Shown: one piece after another, positions 24,365-38,500 of the stretch
Layout of the letters: the number at the start of each line of letters is the position of its first letter
Position numbering within the stretch: position 1 is the stretch's first letter
NCBI GenBank assembly: GCA_905160935.1
Contig: CAJHZI010000204.1
Span: 1,632,001-1,696,000, forward strand
Direction: 5' to 3'
DNA length: 64,000 nucleotides
DNA from: Enchytraeus crypticus
Lineage: Eukaryota; Annelida; Clitellata; Enchytraeida; Enchytraeidae
Position numbers and translations under genes: made by a program
Notes under the pieces: model-generated
Told to the model about the DNA's origin: nothing
The model's database searches: none
The model's input: the letters and a program-made list of their open reading frames with translations, nothing else

Positions 24365-24978
24365 GGTGTGAGATATAGGTAGAGAGACTAGCACACGTCA
24401 CGAGTGATACAATGAGAGATACATGTAGACAGTCTAGCACACGCCACGAGAGATACAATGAGAGACATACGTAGACAGACTAGCACTGGTCACGAGGAGT
24501 ACAATGAGAGATACATTTAGACAGTCTAACACGCGTCACGAGAGATACAATGAGAGATACAAGTAGACTGTCTAGCACACATCACGAGATACAATGAGAG
24601 ATATACGTAGAGAGTCTAATACACGTCATGAGAGATACAATGAGAGATACACGTAGAGAGTAGCACACGGCACGAGTGATACAATGAGAGATAAACGTAG
24701 ACAGTCTAGCACACGTTACGAGTGATACAATGAGAGACATACGTAGACAGTCTAGTACACGTCACGAGTGATACAATGAGAGATACATTTAGACAATCTA
24801 GCTCACGTCACGAGTGATACAATAGGAGATACACGTAGACAGACTAGCACACGTTACGAGTGATACAATGAGAGATACACGTAGACAGACTAGCACACGT
24901 TACGAGTGATACAATGAGAGATACACGTAGACAGTCTAGCACACGTCACGAGAGATACAATGAGAGAAACACGTAGAT
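24365..24978 (+). repeat. 46-bp minisatellite, ~13 units
   Basis: Unit CACGAGTGATACAATGAGAG, ATACACGTAGACAGTCTAGC, ACACGT. Units differ by a few bases and indels; none encodes an open repeat protein across the array. Confidence 0.93.
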
Positions 24979-25104
24979 GCGCCCTGAGTGACATATCAAC
25001 AACAACAAAGAATGCTACTGCTGTCAACGACAACATTGAGTACTATGAAACCAAAGCTGCAATAGATGTGTAGAGGGCGGGGTTCGATTATCAGTGCGAA
25101 TTTC

Positions 25105-25655
25105 AAATATGTAGGATTGCACAAGCAAAAACCGGCTCTTTACTATAGGAGAGAACTCTTAACACAAAATGTCTAAAGAAAACCAAAAAGGTATAAAGAT
25201 AGTGAAAACTTTGGTATAGACTTCGCTATTGTTGATATCTATCGTTGTTATAATGTAAAAAGTTGGATATTAAGAAAGGAGGATTTCATAAAATTGGAAG
25301 CATTGAAAATGTGGATATACATATAGAGAAGAAGGGAAAAGATTAGTTGGACCTAAAAAGTTACAAATGATAATCCATGAGGGTACAGGTAGACGGCTGA
25401 AAATTGCTATCAGGAATAGGAAGAAGAATTGGATAGGACACATTCCAAGGAGAGATGATTTACTAAAGGAAGTCATTATAGGTAGACTGGAAGGAAAGAG
25501 ACGCAAAGGCAGTCCGAGATTGGGAATGATATATGATTTAAAGATTCTCTCATTGGTGGGAATCAAAAGGAAAACGGAAGTCAATGAAGAGTGGAGGCGT
25601 TATATAACATGGACCTGCCAGTAGGCAGTGCACTGAGAGAGAGACCCCATTACTT
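25105..25655 (+). mobile_element. (GA)n-tailed LINE, 3' fragment
   Basis: From AGGATTGCACAAGCAAAAAC to a tail CTGCCAGTAGGCAGTGCACT followed by GAGAGAGA. The last 85 codons are open and read NRKKNWIGHIPRRDDLLKEV, then GKRRKGSPRLGMIYDLK and EEWRRYITWTCQ, a C-terminus I know from non-LTR retrotransposon polyproteins. The clade is not decided. The hairpin CTGCC-AGTA-GGCAG just before the tail is a likely recognition site for the element's reverse transcriptase. Confidence 0.85.
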
Positions 25656-25739
25656 TAATGTGTAATCCCACTTCCATCCCATGAAAAATTGCTGGCTACG
25701 CCACTGTCTATTCACAACATCCTTATATAGCAGCACGGC

Positions 25740-25860
25740 TACAGCTGAGCCAGTCACGTGATCGGTTAAGTTTCTCACTGCGGATCAGTAGATGCAGGAT
25801 ACAACTACAGGGGCTTCCCGACACTAAAGAACTTTCGTGCCATGATACTGACGCTAAACC
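25740..25860 (+). repeat. S1 SINE, old
   Basis: TGAGCCAGTCACGTGATCGG, ACTGCGGATCAGTAGATGCA, ATACTGACGCTAAACC. Strongly diverged across the B box. Confidence 0.6.
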
Positions 25861-26039
25861 AAACCATCATTTAACTCCTACTGTCGACATACTCTCCATC
25901 CAGCTGTCATCTGTTGATTACATCTTATATTTTAAAAATTGATTCATTTGTAAAAAATTTCCGTCTGCATGGAATATTATTTTTGAATGTTAAATTAGAT
26001 GCCAATAACCCACTAACTGACCTGTTGGTTTGCTGACAA

Positions 26040-26110
26040 CTCCACAGCTCAATCCGATCAGTAGGGGTATAGTTCAAGTCCAGTTCTCTCCCCGTCACTT
26101 ACATGATACG
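26040..26110 (+). repeat. S1 SINE fragment
   Basis: CCGATCAGTAGGGGTATAGT, TCAAGTCCAGTTCTCTCCCC, GTCACTT keep the order of the S1 body. Confidence 0.5.
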
Positions 26111-28466
26111 GAGCAGCAATCTTATGTAAAATTTGTCTTTAGAGTTAAGATTATGTAACTACATCAGATCGACTTTTGTGGTTAATTTTATTTATATCTA
26201 AAAGTTTGGGCGGGGGAACATGAGAATTTTTTCAATTATTTAAGTAACTTCAAATATTCAACTGAAGTCAGGTAGCGACTTTAAGAGATATAACGTATAG
26301 ATTATTTTTCCTTTGTGAATAATAGATCAATGTGATGTAACTTTTCGTTTCTAGGTTTCCGACCGATCATTTTCTGGCCTCCAAAAGGCTCAAAAAGCAC
26401 CGGTTGTGTAAGAGGAATTTGTTTAGCGTTACTAGCCTATTACGGTGATTAAGGTTTCAAATACCAGCGTACCTTTGTATATGTTGCAATAGTTCAAGTA
26501 TCGTGGCCGTTGAAACGATTGCCGAGATTCTTTTAATAGAATTTGGCCGACTGTTACATGTAGGTTCTCTTCTGCCGCAATGTATAAGTAATTTTTCGGC
26601 TGATCATCCTGAGTTTTGTTCATTGAAACTGTGCTTTTGAGGACTTAGGTCATTACTTCGCTAAATCCCACCCTTGATTTAAATCCCTCACTAATATACT
26701 GACTTAATGCTAGTTGATTTGTAAATAAGTTATTCATTGCAGGACATTTTTTTGTTATGTTAAATATCAGTAGAATTCTCCCCCCTACCTCCACCGGATG
26801 AATTCGATTTTTCTCGTGCTCTCTCTCCCTCTCTTCCCTAATATTCTGTATTTACATGTACATTTCTTTCACTTTAATTCTTTCTCTTTCTACTCTCTCT
26901 CATTTTCGTTCACACATGAAATAACGAATACCACTGTGTTGAAAGGTAACTTATTTGAAGAATGTAAATAAAATGCAATAAATGTTAAATAAAGTTGTCT
27001 TTAAACCCAGTATTGTTATATAAAAATCTTATTCTAGTACTGAACTCCTCATTCCCTTCCATTGCACCCATCACAGCACCCCTCTCTCTTTTGTCCTATC
27101 CCTATCCCCTCTAGTACTCTACCCTTCTCTTTTTTACCCTACCTTTAGTCTACACGGCTTGCTCACATTTACACATTAGATGTTTTCTTGTAACTTGTTC
27201 TACGCATCGAGAACTACAGTGTATCTATCAGTCTGGTAAACCAAGTTTATTAGAATGATAAACTATGAAGTAAATGTCAAATAGTCTGACAAGCCCTGGA
27301 CTATATAAAGTTGGAGTGCTTGTAGTATTATTTTAAAAGTATTACAATAAGGTTAAGTTAAATTTTTCTTATTTCAAGTTGACAGTTGGCTAGCTCTTAG
27401 TCAAAAACAAAATAAATTTTCTTTATTAATACGGGACTTATTCGGACATATTTTTTATAAAAATTTAGTCCCAAAATTAGCATAATTTAGAATTTTCAGA
27501 GCTGCTTGTGATTTCTGAAGGACTACAGTTATATATCGGCAAGGTCGCTAGTTTCAATTGTGGTCGCAATTTTAGTTGGAGACAAACATTCCGCGGAGCC
27601 ATAAACCAACTATCGCTTTCGAAATCTTCGATAATAGTCATTAATTACATTTGAATTGGGGCTAAACTTGGCCTGCTTGATATACCAATGCGACTGCTAA
27701 GATAAATTCATAGGCTCGGAACAAACAAATTATGCAAATGTAATGACAAGTCCTAAAAATACTTTAGCTTACAATTTACTACTTCATATTTCTACCCTAA
27801 GATGTGGGGTGTCTAAGCGCAATGGAGGCTAGACAACCACAAAATAAGGTTTACAGTAGATCATGACTAGGTGTGTTGCTTTCAGTGCTCAATCTTGCCG
27901 TGGACGACAGTAACATTCTAATTCTGATATTGTTTCTGTTGTTGCTTTTTGTGTTTGTACCTATCCACTCTATGGGGTGTTGGTGATGCGCAATTCATCT
28001 CGCTACTTATATAAAGCTTGGGATCAGTTTTCTTAACTCTGTGCCCTGCTTTTGATTACACCCCAATATCAACCTAATATCAACCTCTAAAATCTAATTA
28101 GAATTCTCATGTACAGAAGCCGAAATTGAAACAAAGTACAATCGAATTTATCAATCAAACGAAACTCAAAGATGTTCCCATTTTAATAGGTTTGAGAGTG
28201 ATTTTTCAGAACAAAATCGCATTCGTAGCGTTTATCGAAACAAGGGTACAACTTTAGATAATCGGATACAGAAACCCATTACAGCACAGCAACATACAGT
28301 TGATATTGCGGAGAAAGCACTACCTTGTTTAGCTTAGCAGATGAAGTTATTCTGAAGCAGAGGCTACCAGATTAGCGCCATCTTGCTGGGTATCTCAGTG
28401 GTATTTATTCTTTAAACAATTTTTGTAGACATTGACGATCAATGTGTGTAGTAACTATTTAAGAAG
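26111..28466. other. 5' flank of the 5-HT2-like receptor
   Basis: AT-rich, with CT-rich stretches at 26818-26900. The 5' UTR and promoter of the receptor must lie here or be split further upstream; I see no decisive core promoter. Confidence 0.5.
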
Positions 28467-28569
28467 ATGAATTATACATCATATGATCCCGATATCGGAA
28501 TCGAATTCTTGCCTATCGGTCACTGGTCAGCTTTGCTCCTCATTCCAGTTATAATCTGCGGCATCATTG
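28467..28569 (+). CDS. HTR2: 5-HT2-like receptor exon 1 (N-terminus and start of TM1)
   Basis: Thirty-four codons plus one base. It encodes a short extracellular N-terminus and the hydrophobic run [17 protein letters not shown], ending at GTAAGT. It is too short to stand out as an ORF and was found by looking for the missing TM1 before exon 2. The split Gly codon joins exactly to exon 2 to give the GNLLVCVAV motif. Confidence 0.85.
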
Positions 28570-28730
28570 GTAAGTATTGATATAATTTTCTAATAGGGTT
28601 GTTTACAATAGAGGATTTAAAATGCATTCATTATTTGTAAGTGGTATTGTAAACGTGTAGAATAAGCTTTAAGTTGTTTACATGTCATAAGCATATAAGC
28701 ATTAAGCCTGTAGGGGATAACTATAGCATA

Positions 28731-28769
<39 letters not shown>

Positions 28770-29528
28770 CATATGTATATACGACAGAGCAGGAGCTGGG
28801 GAAGGCAAAGGGAAAACATCTCAGAAGCCATATTATTCTATTATTCTCAAGTTATAGGAAACATTAACGTGTACATTCTGAGTAAGGCATAGTTCAATTT
28901 GAAGAGATTAAACCGGTATTCGATGAAACGTCAAAAGAAGTATATGAGTAGAAAGAAAGCCTACCTTACTTATTGTACCTTGGAAGTGGTGCACTTTATA
29001 AAACACTATATATATACAATAATAGTAATAGTAAATGTTTAACGTCCGTTTCCTCATACAAGGATGATGTCAGGGACGTAAATATATATATATACATATA
29101 TATATATATGTATCTATAAATATATATATATATATCTATAAATATATATATAATTATATATATATAAACCCGTGTTGTGCTCGGGTGTGGTTTGACCACT
29201 GCAGAATTGGGCAACCGCAAGCAATCTGCCGCGTGTACCTAAGAGGCGACTGAAGGCAGGAGCTGAGGATGGCAAGAGGGGACCCACCTCACCATGAAAT
29301 ATTTTCCCCCAGGATTAAGTGGTAATTAATCCATCTAACTGAGGAAGGCAACGGGAAACCACCTCAGAAGCCATATTTTTCCCATGCTGTAGGCTACATA
29401 AGGTATGGATAAGGCATAGACTTTGTGAAGAGATTAACATGTTGATCTAAGGAGTGCTCTTATGGAGCGAGAAAGCAGACTTTGAGTATGAATATGTACC
29501 TTTAACCTGCCACTTGGTAGTGCACTGA

Positions 29529-29565
<37 letters not shown>

Positions 29566-32500
29566 GTATAATATTATGCCGAACAGGCCTGCTATTTTCA
29601 ACAGACCGAAATTTTATCTACCGCATTTTAATACACTCCACTGTAACGACAATTGTTAATATATTTTTCCTAAGCATTGCCTTGTCTCTAAGGAACGTTA
29701 ATGATTGCATAGCTTCATAAATCAAACTACCTTCCTTAGTTTACGCTCTATCTGTATATAAAGACTAAAGCCAAGTTTAACGTCAGTTTCATTCTCCATA
29801 TTGTGTTACTAATGGGAAGAGTACGGAATTTGAACAATGCACATACTAATCCTCTGTCGAACATCAAGCAACCCACCCTACCCATCCGAGGGGTGGAAGT
29901 CTGACCGGCAGGTCGTGAGTTCAGAAGCAAGAGCGGCACACAATGAGCTCTTTTAATTTCAATAGATTAAGCATAGCTTAAGTATATGAGGCATACAAAT
30001 CAGTGACAAATGTCTTAAATTAAGTTAAGTTAAGTTAAGTTAAGCTTCGCTAGTTTTGAACAGGAATGACAACAATAATTTCGTTTACAACGAAATTATT
30101 TTTTTAAAGTTAGTTATTTTTAAATGACGCTCGACAAATTATCAACCACTATTGATCACCATCCATTAATGTGACATGTCACGATTTGAATCAAGGTGGT
30201 ATCTCCAAATAAAGATTCGCGTTTTCATTAGTTTCATTTTGGTATCTACAGAAGACTAACTGATGACTCAGCATGTTTTGCTTCAGTAGCTGGCGTTATT
30301 TATTAACGCTGCAGTTTCGTTTTGAATTCACAGTTGCATAAATTAGTTGAATATTTAATATGAAGTATTATCTGTTGACTAGTTGATTGACATTTATACT
30401 AGCTCTACAATTCTATTCAATCATTCCAGAATTAGTGAATCATTGTGTGGTGCTTCATCCGAAAATAAAAAATAAAGCAACATTCAATCATATCACTGAT
30501 TAGAATGAATAATAAGTGAATAGAATTATAATTGCCGCGCTGATCTGAGAGTAAAATCTCGGACATTCACTGGACTGGTTATACGGAAAATGGTCTAAAT
30601 TTCCTAACGGTTTAAACAAGCGGTATTAAAATTAATAGATATCAACATAGTTGATCAATTCATTATAATGCGTGTTTAATTTTGTTTAATTTAAGATTTC
30701 CAAGCAAATTTTTAGTAATCGACGGTTTTCGATGCTCTTTTTCGCAAAATCTCAACCTTAAAAATCAAAATCAAGGCAACAAATTCCCCCTAATTTGCCG
30801 ACAACAGGCTGCTGGAGAGAGTGAGTGATGCAGTGCTAAGAGCGGTTGTACAAACTTTTCGAAAGTAGTGAAAGAAGAAGATAAATGGAAAACAGATTGA
30901 AGCAATTAGTGGATACTTGTCTGGTATCGGACACCAGCGATGACTGATTTTAACGAGAAAGTATGTCAAATATTTCCAGGCAGATTACAACGCTATCTTA
31001 TTCGCAAATTTGTTTTATCAAGAAATCTTCAACAAGTTACTTTATCCATCCGTCAGGTGTCTGTCAGAGTATAAGCCAAAGTGTCAATGAAATTCCTAAG
31101 CAAAACTGTTGCTTACGAACTATTGCAACAATTTGAAGTATAATACTGCTGGACACCGACCATTTAAAATGTCGACCATGTAAATATGGATCTTGTGAAA
31201 TGTCGACCACGTTAAATGTCGACCACGTTAAATGTCGACCATGTTAAATGTCGACCATGTTAAATATCGACCGTGTTAAATGTCGACCATGTTAAATGTC
31301 GATCATGTTAAATGTCGATCATGGTGAAGTATAATTAAAATTCATTAGGTTGGGTTAGGGGGTTGGCTACTACAGCCGAATAAGGCCCAAGCCCTGGATT
31401 AAATAGAGTCGGGGAAACTACGCAGGGACGTCACCAATATTAATATACATCCGTTTTTCCTAATGCTCATATATGACACAGAGAAGTAGAATAGTAAATT
31501 TCTTGAACCACCGGGAATCGAACCTCGGACCTCTCAACTTGGTCTTGAGCGCGCTATCCATTGCATTACAGTTCACACAGATACTACACTTTCCAATTAT
31601 ATACTAATTGAATTTATGCCTAAGAGTGCTCGACATGCTTCATTGAGCTTAGTATGTCTTGGTTTCGACTCGATTAATATATATCTCGGTGTCATGGGGG
31701 ACGGTTTCCCTTAAATTCTACTCGTTCAAATTCTTTAATGAATTGTATGCTCAAATTCTAAATTCTCAGTCCGAGGTTGACCAGAGTCTGGGTTGCCGTT
31801 TATGGCTAATTTCCATACATTCTACGGGGGTATACACATTAGCGACGGAACTGCCAGGGTCCCCGAAAGCACCATCATCCACAAGACGGTCTTTAAAACG
31901 TTAGGTTATGTTGGGGGAGTTGGCTACTAGAGGCGAATAAGGCTTGAGTCATGGATTAAATGGGGTCGGGGAAACTATTCAGGGACGTCACCAATATTAA
32001 TATACATTCGTTTTTCCTAATGCTCATATGACACAGAGAATTAAGAATTGTAGTAAAATTAATGAACCACCGGGAATCGAACCTCTAAACTTGGCCGCGA
32101 TTAAAATCGTAACGGAATTGAATTTACATGAATAAAAATTGTTCAACGAGAGGTCCATATTTGTATTTAGAAAGTATCGGTAAAAGAAACTAAAGGTCAG
32201 AATTCTGAATGCTATCCAGGGCAGTGCGTTGCTATTTACAATATTCATCATTCCCTAGCATGACTTCTGTTTACTTCCATTGCGTAAACGTAGATACAAT
32301 CTTCGATAATAAAATAACTTTTCCATCTTTTTATCTTACGGAATCTCGCTCATATTGTCTCATCGGCGGAAGTCCTCGCATTCGTTCCACAAAATTTTAC
32401 AATCGAAAATTCCGAAACGTTTTCGCATCTCTCAAGCTAAATTATAACGACCGTTTCTACATATATGTACTATAATAAATTATGTATACAAAATACGGTA

Positions 32501-35500
32501 GAGTAATAGGCCCCTAATTAAGTGTAGTTTCAGAATTGAGCAATGTTACTATGCACAAGGCGTAAGGTCATTTTAAATCTTTTTAGATTTATGGCTGATC
32601 TGTTATGATGTTAATACTTTACATTAAATTGGAAATTTGTGATTTTAAAGAGATTGTTCTTATGTAACCATACAGAGTTACTTAAACTCGTTGTAGTGTT
32701 AATATCCGTGTGTGTTTTATGTTAGTTCATACGGCATTTGCGTATTATTCTTGTTTCTATTTTTTTCTCAACATTTGTTTGATTGTGTTAAATTGACTGA
32801 TTATGTTTAGATAATATTTGCCTAACATAAATAGAGGATTTTCTATAAAAAGGTCAGATTTCAGCTAAACAAAATTTTAGTTAATATAAAAAAATATATT
32901 TTGATACAGTTCTGCAAGCCACTTAACAACATTTTGCTGATTAAAATTACGGTCATCTTCATCATCATCTTCCATAGAACCCCAGTTTAACCAGGGTCAT
33001 GATAAGAAGAGACTCTTCTATCCTTTCTGTCCCACACCAATCACAACTTGCCCATACCATTCCATTAATTGAAATTTTTGTTGCAATTTCTGGAGCCTAG
33101 GCGCTCACCAACCGACAGTCCTTTCTAACATTGGTTTGGATCATACCAACACGGGGAACCCGGATACAACACATGGGATGATTATTATTACTTTCAAACA
33201 TTTTAATGCAGATTTGAGCAAATTACCCGTAAAGAGTTGGCAAATGATGCTATATAATGACACTGTAAATTATAATGTTCATGAGAATTGAATGGTACTA
33301 CATTTTTGCGTTATTTTAGCAGATATTTGTTTTACAATATTAACTTTAGTTGACGTCGGTCTTCTAAGCACATATTTTCGAATAGACCTCTATGCACAAA
33401 TATTCCAACTAACCGCCTTTCTTTCTCGTCTTCTCTATTTTTCAAGGATCGCTCCACAGACGAACAAGTCATCACTAAAGCTCAGTTATGGGAGCAGTTA
33501 TCCACCAAAGCTAAAGCTGATATAACCCTTATGGAAAATATTTCAAATAAAACGATGTGACCTCTCCATATTCAACCTTAGTACTGCTTAGTCTTCTCTT
33601 AGAACACTTTCAGTATATTGCTAATTTATATTCTTCAGTTGCGCAGCCACAATAGAGATACAGGTAGCTAGTCTTTTTACTTTTAAGAAACTTCAAAATC
33701 GCATTCTAGTTCTCTCAATATCTATGGGTTTCTTTGTCTAATTGCTCGAACAATGAAAAAATTCTGTAGTTCTATAATTATATAGTCCAGAGACGAACCT
33801 CAAAAATTTTCTCTGTAACATCTAGAATTTTTATTACAATAGAGTCTTAAAATATTGTTATTACTTGTAAATATAGGCAACAATTAATAACAAAATAGTG
33901 TGCAGATCAATTATTAATACTTATAAATCAGAGTTAGAGAAAAAGGGGTGTTGCATAATTAAATTTGTATTCAGCGACAAATTGTAAATGAAATATTTAT
34001 TTATACTGAAAACATAAGATATAATTTCATAGACATCATAGTTCTGCTAACTTAATTCTACCTATTAAAAGGTTTACTCTGTAGAATAACAATAATATAT
34101 CCATCATATTAATGCTTAACTAACTATTTCATATGTTATAGAATTGCAATAGCAAACAGATTTATTTAGTTAAATTTAAGTGTATCATTATCTGAAACTC
34201 GTATGCCTTTAAGTTCTAAATAAAATTACTAGTGTTGTTTTTAGTCTGAAAAACGAATCGATCAAAGCATAACTTGTATCATAATATCGCAATTTTATAG
34301 GTTATTATCACTAACTTACTATAATTAATTTGAACTTTATATGCTATTTCCTTACCATTTAAATTGAGTTTCGTAATATTTTATACACATGCATTTCACC
34401 AGTGACGTCGTTCTTTCTGATCAAATCTTTGAATCCAAGGAGCTCTAACCTGATAAGTAACGACCATATTGGGAAAAGTCTTTCGATGCGTCTGTCAGTG
34501 GAAATTAGTTTATATTCAAGAATTCAGGCGACCTGTCGACCGGTTTTGTAAAGCTTTCGGGTTTCTGTAATTGCTGAAATCTTCTGGGTGCGGAGCTGCC
34601 TTTAGTTCGCGAATCAGAGCAAAGATTGTAAATTGAGATTTAGAGCGACGAGCACAAAAATGGGTTTTCTTAGAGCCGGGCCAAACGCTATTAATAGAAA
34701 ATTGTGGAAAAATCTCTAAATTCTGCGAAAGTTAAGCATTTATTAGATAAGTATGAAAATTACGAAAGGAAAGCAAATGTTTGACTGAATATGATAAATT
34801 TATGGTTGGTTTCATGAGTCAAATACAATTTCAGAAATGAATTATCCTGAGATTCGAATAATGAAGCTCCAAGTTCTAAGGAATAATTGCTTCAAAACAT
34901 GACTCAATCTCATTCCAGTTCCATACCTTGATTAACGCATACGCTAAATAAAAAAATTCTAGTTCCATGATATTTAGCTGATGATATGCCGATCAAAGAA
35001 GATAATCAGCGTCTACTGGAATAGTTTGGCAGCGTTATAACCCCTTAGAAGAGGACATCTTTTAAGAGAAATAGCTTTTAAAAATTTGCGCAGATTCAAA
35101 TTTAGCTAATTAGGCCTCTGGGATAGATACCGACGATCTACTTTTTAACCACTTTCCACTAAAGTCTACTGAAGACAACGCTGTTATTAATAAATCTACT
35201 GAAGATTACAATGCTACAATAAATCTACTGAAGATTACAATGCTACAATAAATCTACTGAAGATTACAATGCTACAATAAATCTACTGAAGATTACAATG
35301 CTACAATAAATCTACTGAAGATTACAATGCTACAATAAATCTATCGTAGATTACAATGCTACAATAAATCTATCGAAGATTACAATGCTACAATAAATCT
35401 ATCGAAGATTACAATGCTACAATAAATCTATCGAAGATTACAATGCTACAATAAATCTATCGAAGATTACAATGTTATTAATAAATTTCAATATAGTGAA

Positions 35501-38500
35501 AAATTATGCTAATGCTGTGAAATATTGTTTGTGCTGTATTTGAAGTAGAAATTAGGCAACTAGAATGGAGCCATTAATACAATACAATACAATGCAATAC
35601 AATACAATACAATACAATGCAATACAAAACAATGCAATACAATGAAGAGAACTCTCTATAATAGAGAAATAAATACAATACAGTACAATACAATACAATG
35701 AAAAGAACTCAATAGAATAGAACCGTCAATACAATACAATACAATACAATACAATGCAATACAATGCAATACAATACAATGCAATGCAATACAATGCAAT
35801 GCAATACAATACAATGCAATGCAATGCAATACAATACAATGCAATACAATACAATACAATACAATACAATGCAATGCAATACAATACAATACAATACAAT
35901 GCAATACAAAACAATGCAATACAATGACGAGAACTCTCTATAATAGAGAAATCAATACAATACAGTACAATACAACACAATGAAGAGAACTCAATAGAAT
36001 AGGACCGTCGGTTCGTAAGAGAATAGCCGTTAGGCCGTTTGCTTAACAATACAAAACATTGAAGATATCACAATGTAGTACAAAGAAGAGAATTCAATAT
36101 AATTGACTCATCGATATAAAGCAATACCATGAAAATTTATCGACGGGCTAACGTCTCTAACTGAATTTTCAAGTTAAAAGTTTAACTTATCTATAAGAAA
36201 ATCCGACTGATAATTTAAGGCAGTACGGTTGTAGACATTTTGCTCTCTTGTTTTCGGACCCGTCGTACACAGTAAAATATAATTTGTTTTGACAATTTAA
36301 AAAATCAGTGTGTAGAAGAGGTATACAATACAACCTGAGATAAACAGTGCCTGACATCTATAATTCAGTCATACCTCGACAGAAACACCTGGTGATGAGT
36401 GTCTTATTGAGGTAATTTAATTATAAAGAAGAATTGCATCACGTCCGGCGTGTCATTTATTGTGCATAGCCGAATTGAGTCGATAAAGGTAAGTCGAGGC
36501 TAATGAATGCATTGCAATACGACGTACGTATTAATACTATGAGGGTCGTGCTTGAAATCACTGATTTTGCGTATTCAAGAAAACTGGAAACTATTGTGGT
36601 ACTTTCTTCTATTCATTAACCCGAAGTCATCCCAGCGCTGCGTAATTTCCCGAGATAACTGGATCAAAGAGTCTTGTCAATGCGAAATGAAGCATTTAAA
36701 GAATTCAATGAATTTACTACGTAGGGCTAAATTGATAAATCGACCTGCTGTACTTCCTAGCATGTACAGTATACATGTGCTGAAATATTAGGAATTGCAT
36801 TTCTTGACAACTGAACTAAATAGAATTAATATATACTACATATTACAACAGTAGTATATAGTAAATATTACAATAGTACTTACTATAATAGTAGTACGTA
36901 GTCAGAATTAGGCTTGGTTCTAGATCGAGTAACCAAGCTGGTAGCAGAACTGTTTTATAAGCAGTTAGCCACAGTTTCGAAACCTTGCCCAACTGCTTCG
37001 TGTACACTTATGTCAAGGAAACAAAAATTATATTTAGCTTTTGTATCATCTATACTTATGCACAATTTCATCAATGAACGTGAATCCATTTATCCATCCA
37101 TCCATCCAAACATCCAAACATCCATCTTGTATGGATTGAACGATGCTCTCAGACACCAATAAAGCTCACAGTTTCCAGGTTGACAAATGAACCAGACTTA
37201 TTTTGTTTCTCTAAATGTCTAGAAATGGCTAATTTTAAAATGCAATTAATTTAGTTAATTTATTCTTCAAATACTTAAGTGACAATTCTATTCACTTTAT
37301 TGACATCATCAGCAACATCACCAGTTACGTTGAAACTTATTAACTTTCAAATTTTCCAGTAAAACACATAATTCAGCTAATATGTTCGGGAAACTGAGCT
37401 AATATTGTCTACAACTATCAAATTAATGGCCATGCTGAAAGACTGGTCGCGTTTTGAGTATTTTCACCCCGGAATCTTCCGTTAATTTAAAGTAGACTTC
37501 CAGGTAGGAATTTACATTAAGAGTTAGTTAGGTTCAGTAAACGTGGCATTTCAGGCAATGTTCTCACGAACAGATTATCATCACAGCAGTTTATACTTAA
37601 GCATCAACAATATTAATAAACCTATCTACATCTCCCGCTGACGGCAAATCTAAGGTATATTTAGATACGAAAAGTTTTCACAATTACAAGCTAAAATTTC
37701 TAGGTAGTATTGCTAATTTTTCCCCCGTACTTATATCACACCATATCAATTGTTAACTGCACGTGTCGTAAGAAGCAACTAGGCAAAAACTGATTAAGGC
37801 CAAAGGGAAACAGTTCAGATGCCGCATTTTCCAAAACAGCATAGAAGCCGCATTTAGCATTTAGAATAAGGATACACATAGCCTTTTGTGAAGGGATTTT
37901 GATCTAAGGCGTGCTATTTATTTAGTATGTGAGCAGACTATAAGTATACTTATGTATTTTTGACTCGTAACTAAGCTGAACACGATAGAGAAAATGAGAG
38001 AGAGAGAGAGAGAAAAGAGTGGAGGGAGGGAGGTAGGAAGGGAGCGAGGGATTGCCAGTATAGACTTAACTTAATCGTTTAGTGCGTCATCAATTCACGA
38101 TTTTACCCATCTCCCGCATCTCTTTACTTCAGTTAGGCGTATAGCGTAACTTAAATATTTTATCTACATTTTAATTTCAACTTATTTCATTAAGTAAAAT
38201 CTAGCCTGAGTGCAAAAAAATCTTTAAATAGATAGATCCCTTTCAATTTTAGGCAAATATCAGGTCTTCTATAGATACTGTTCCACAGTTTTATCTAATC
38301 GAATCAAAGGTTAACAGTATATCGTCTAGTATTTCATGACTGCTGATGTTCAGGGAAATAACGCAGTACGATCAACTTTTCAGTTTCATATTTCTTAGGC
38401 GAAGATCAGCCCGATTGATCGGTGTTTCTTAAAAACCTGAGTCGCGAACTAAATACTGGATTCGTAAAATTAAATGACTGCGTTACGTTGTCAGAGATCC

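Noticed and set aside
35163-35490. Regular 29-bp repeats that could be taken for a CRISPR array
   Set aside because: There are no unique spacers, and the DNA is from an animal genome; it is a minisatellite.
35656-36049. Overlapping reverse-strand open frames of Cys-Ile-Val-Leu-Tyr repeats
   Set aside because: They are translations of the AATAC/AATGC pentamer in several frames, with no codon bias or domain.
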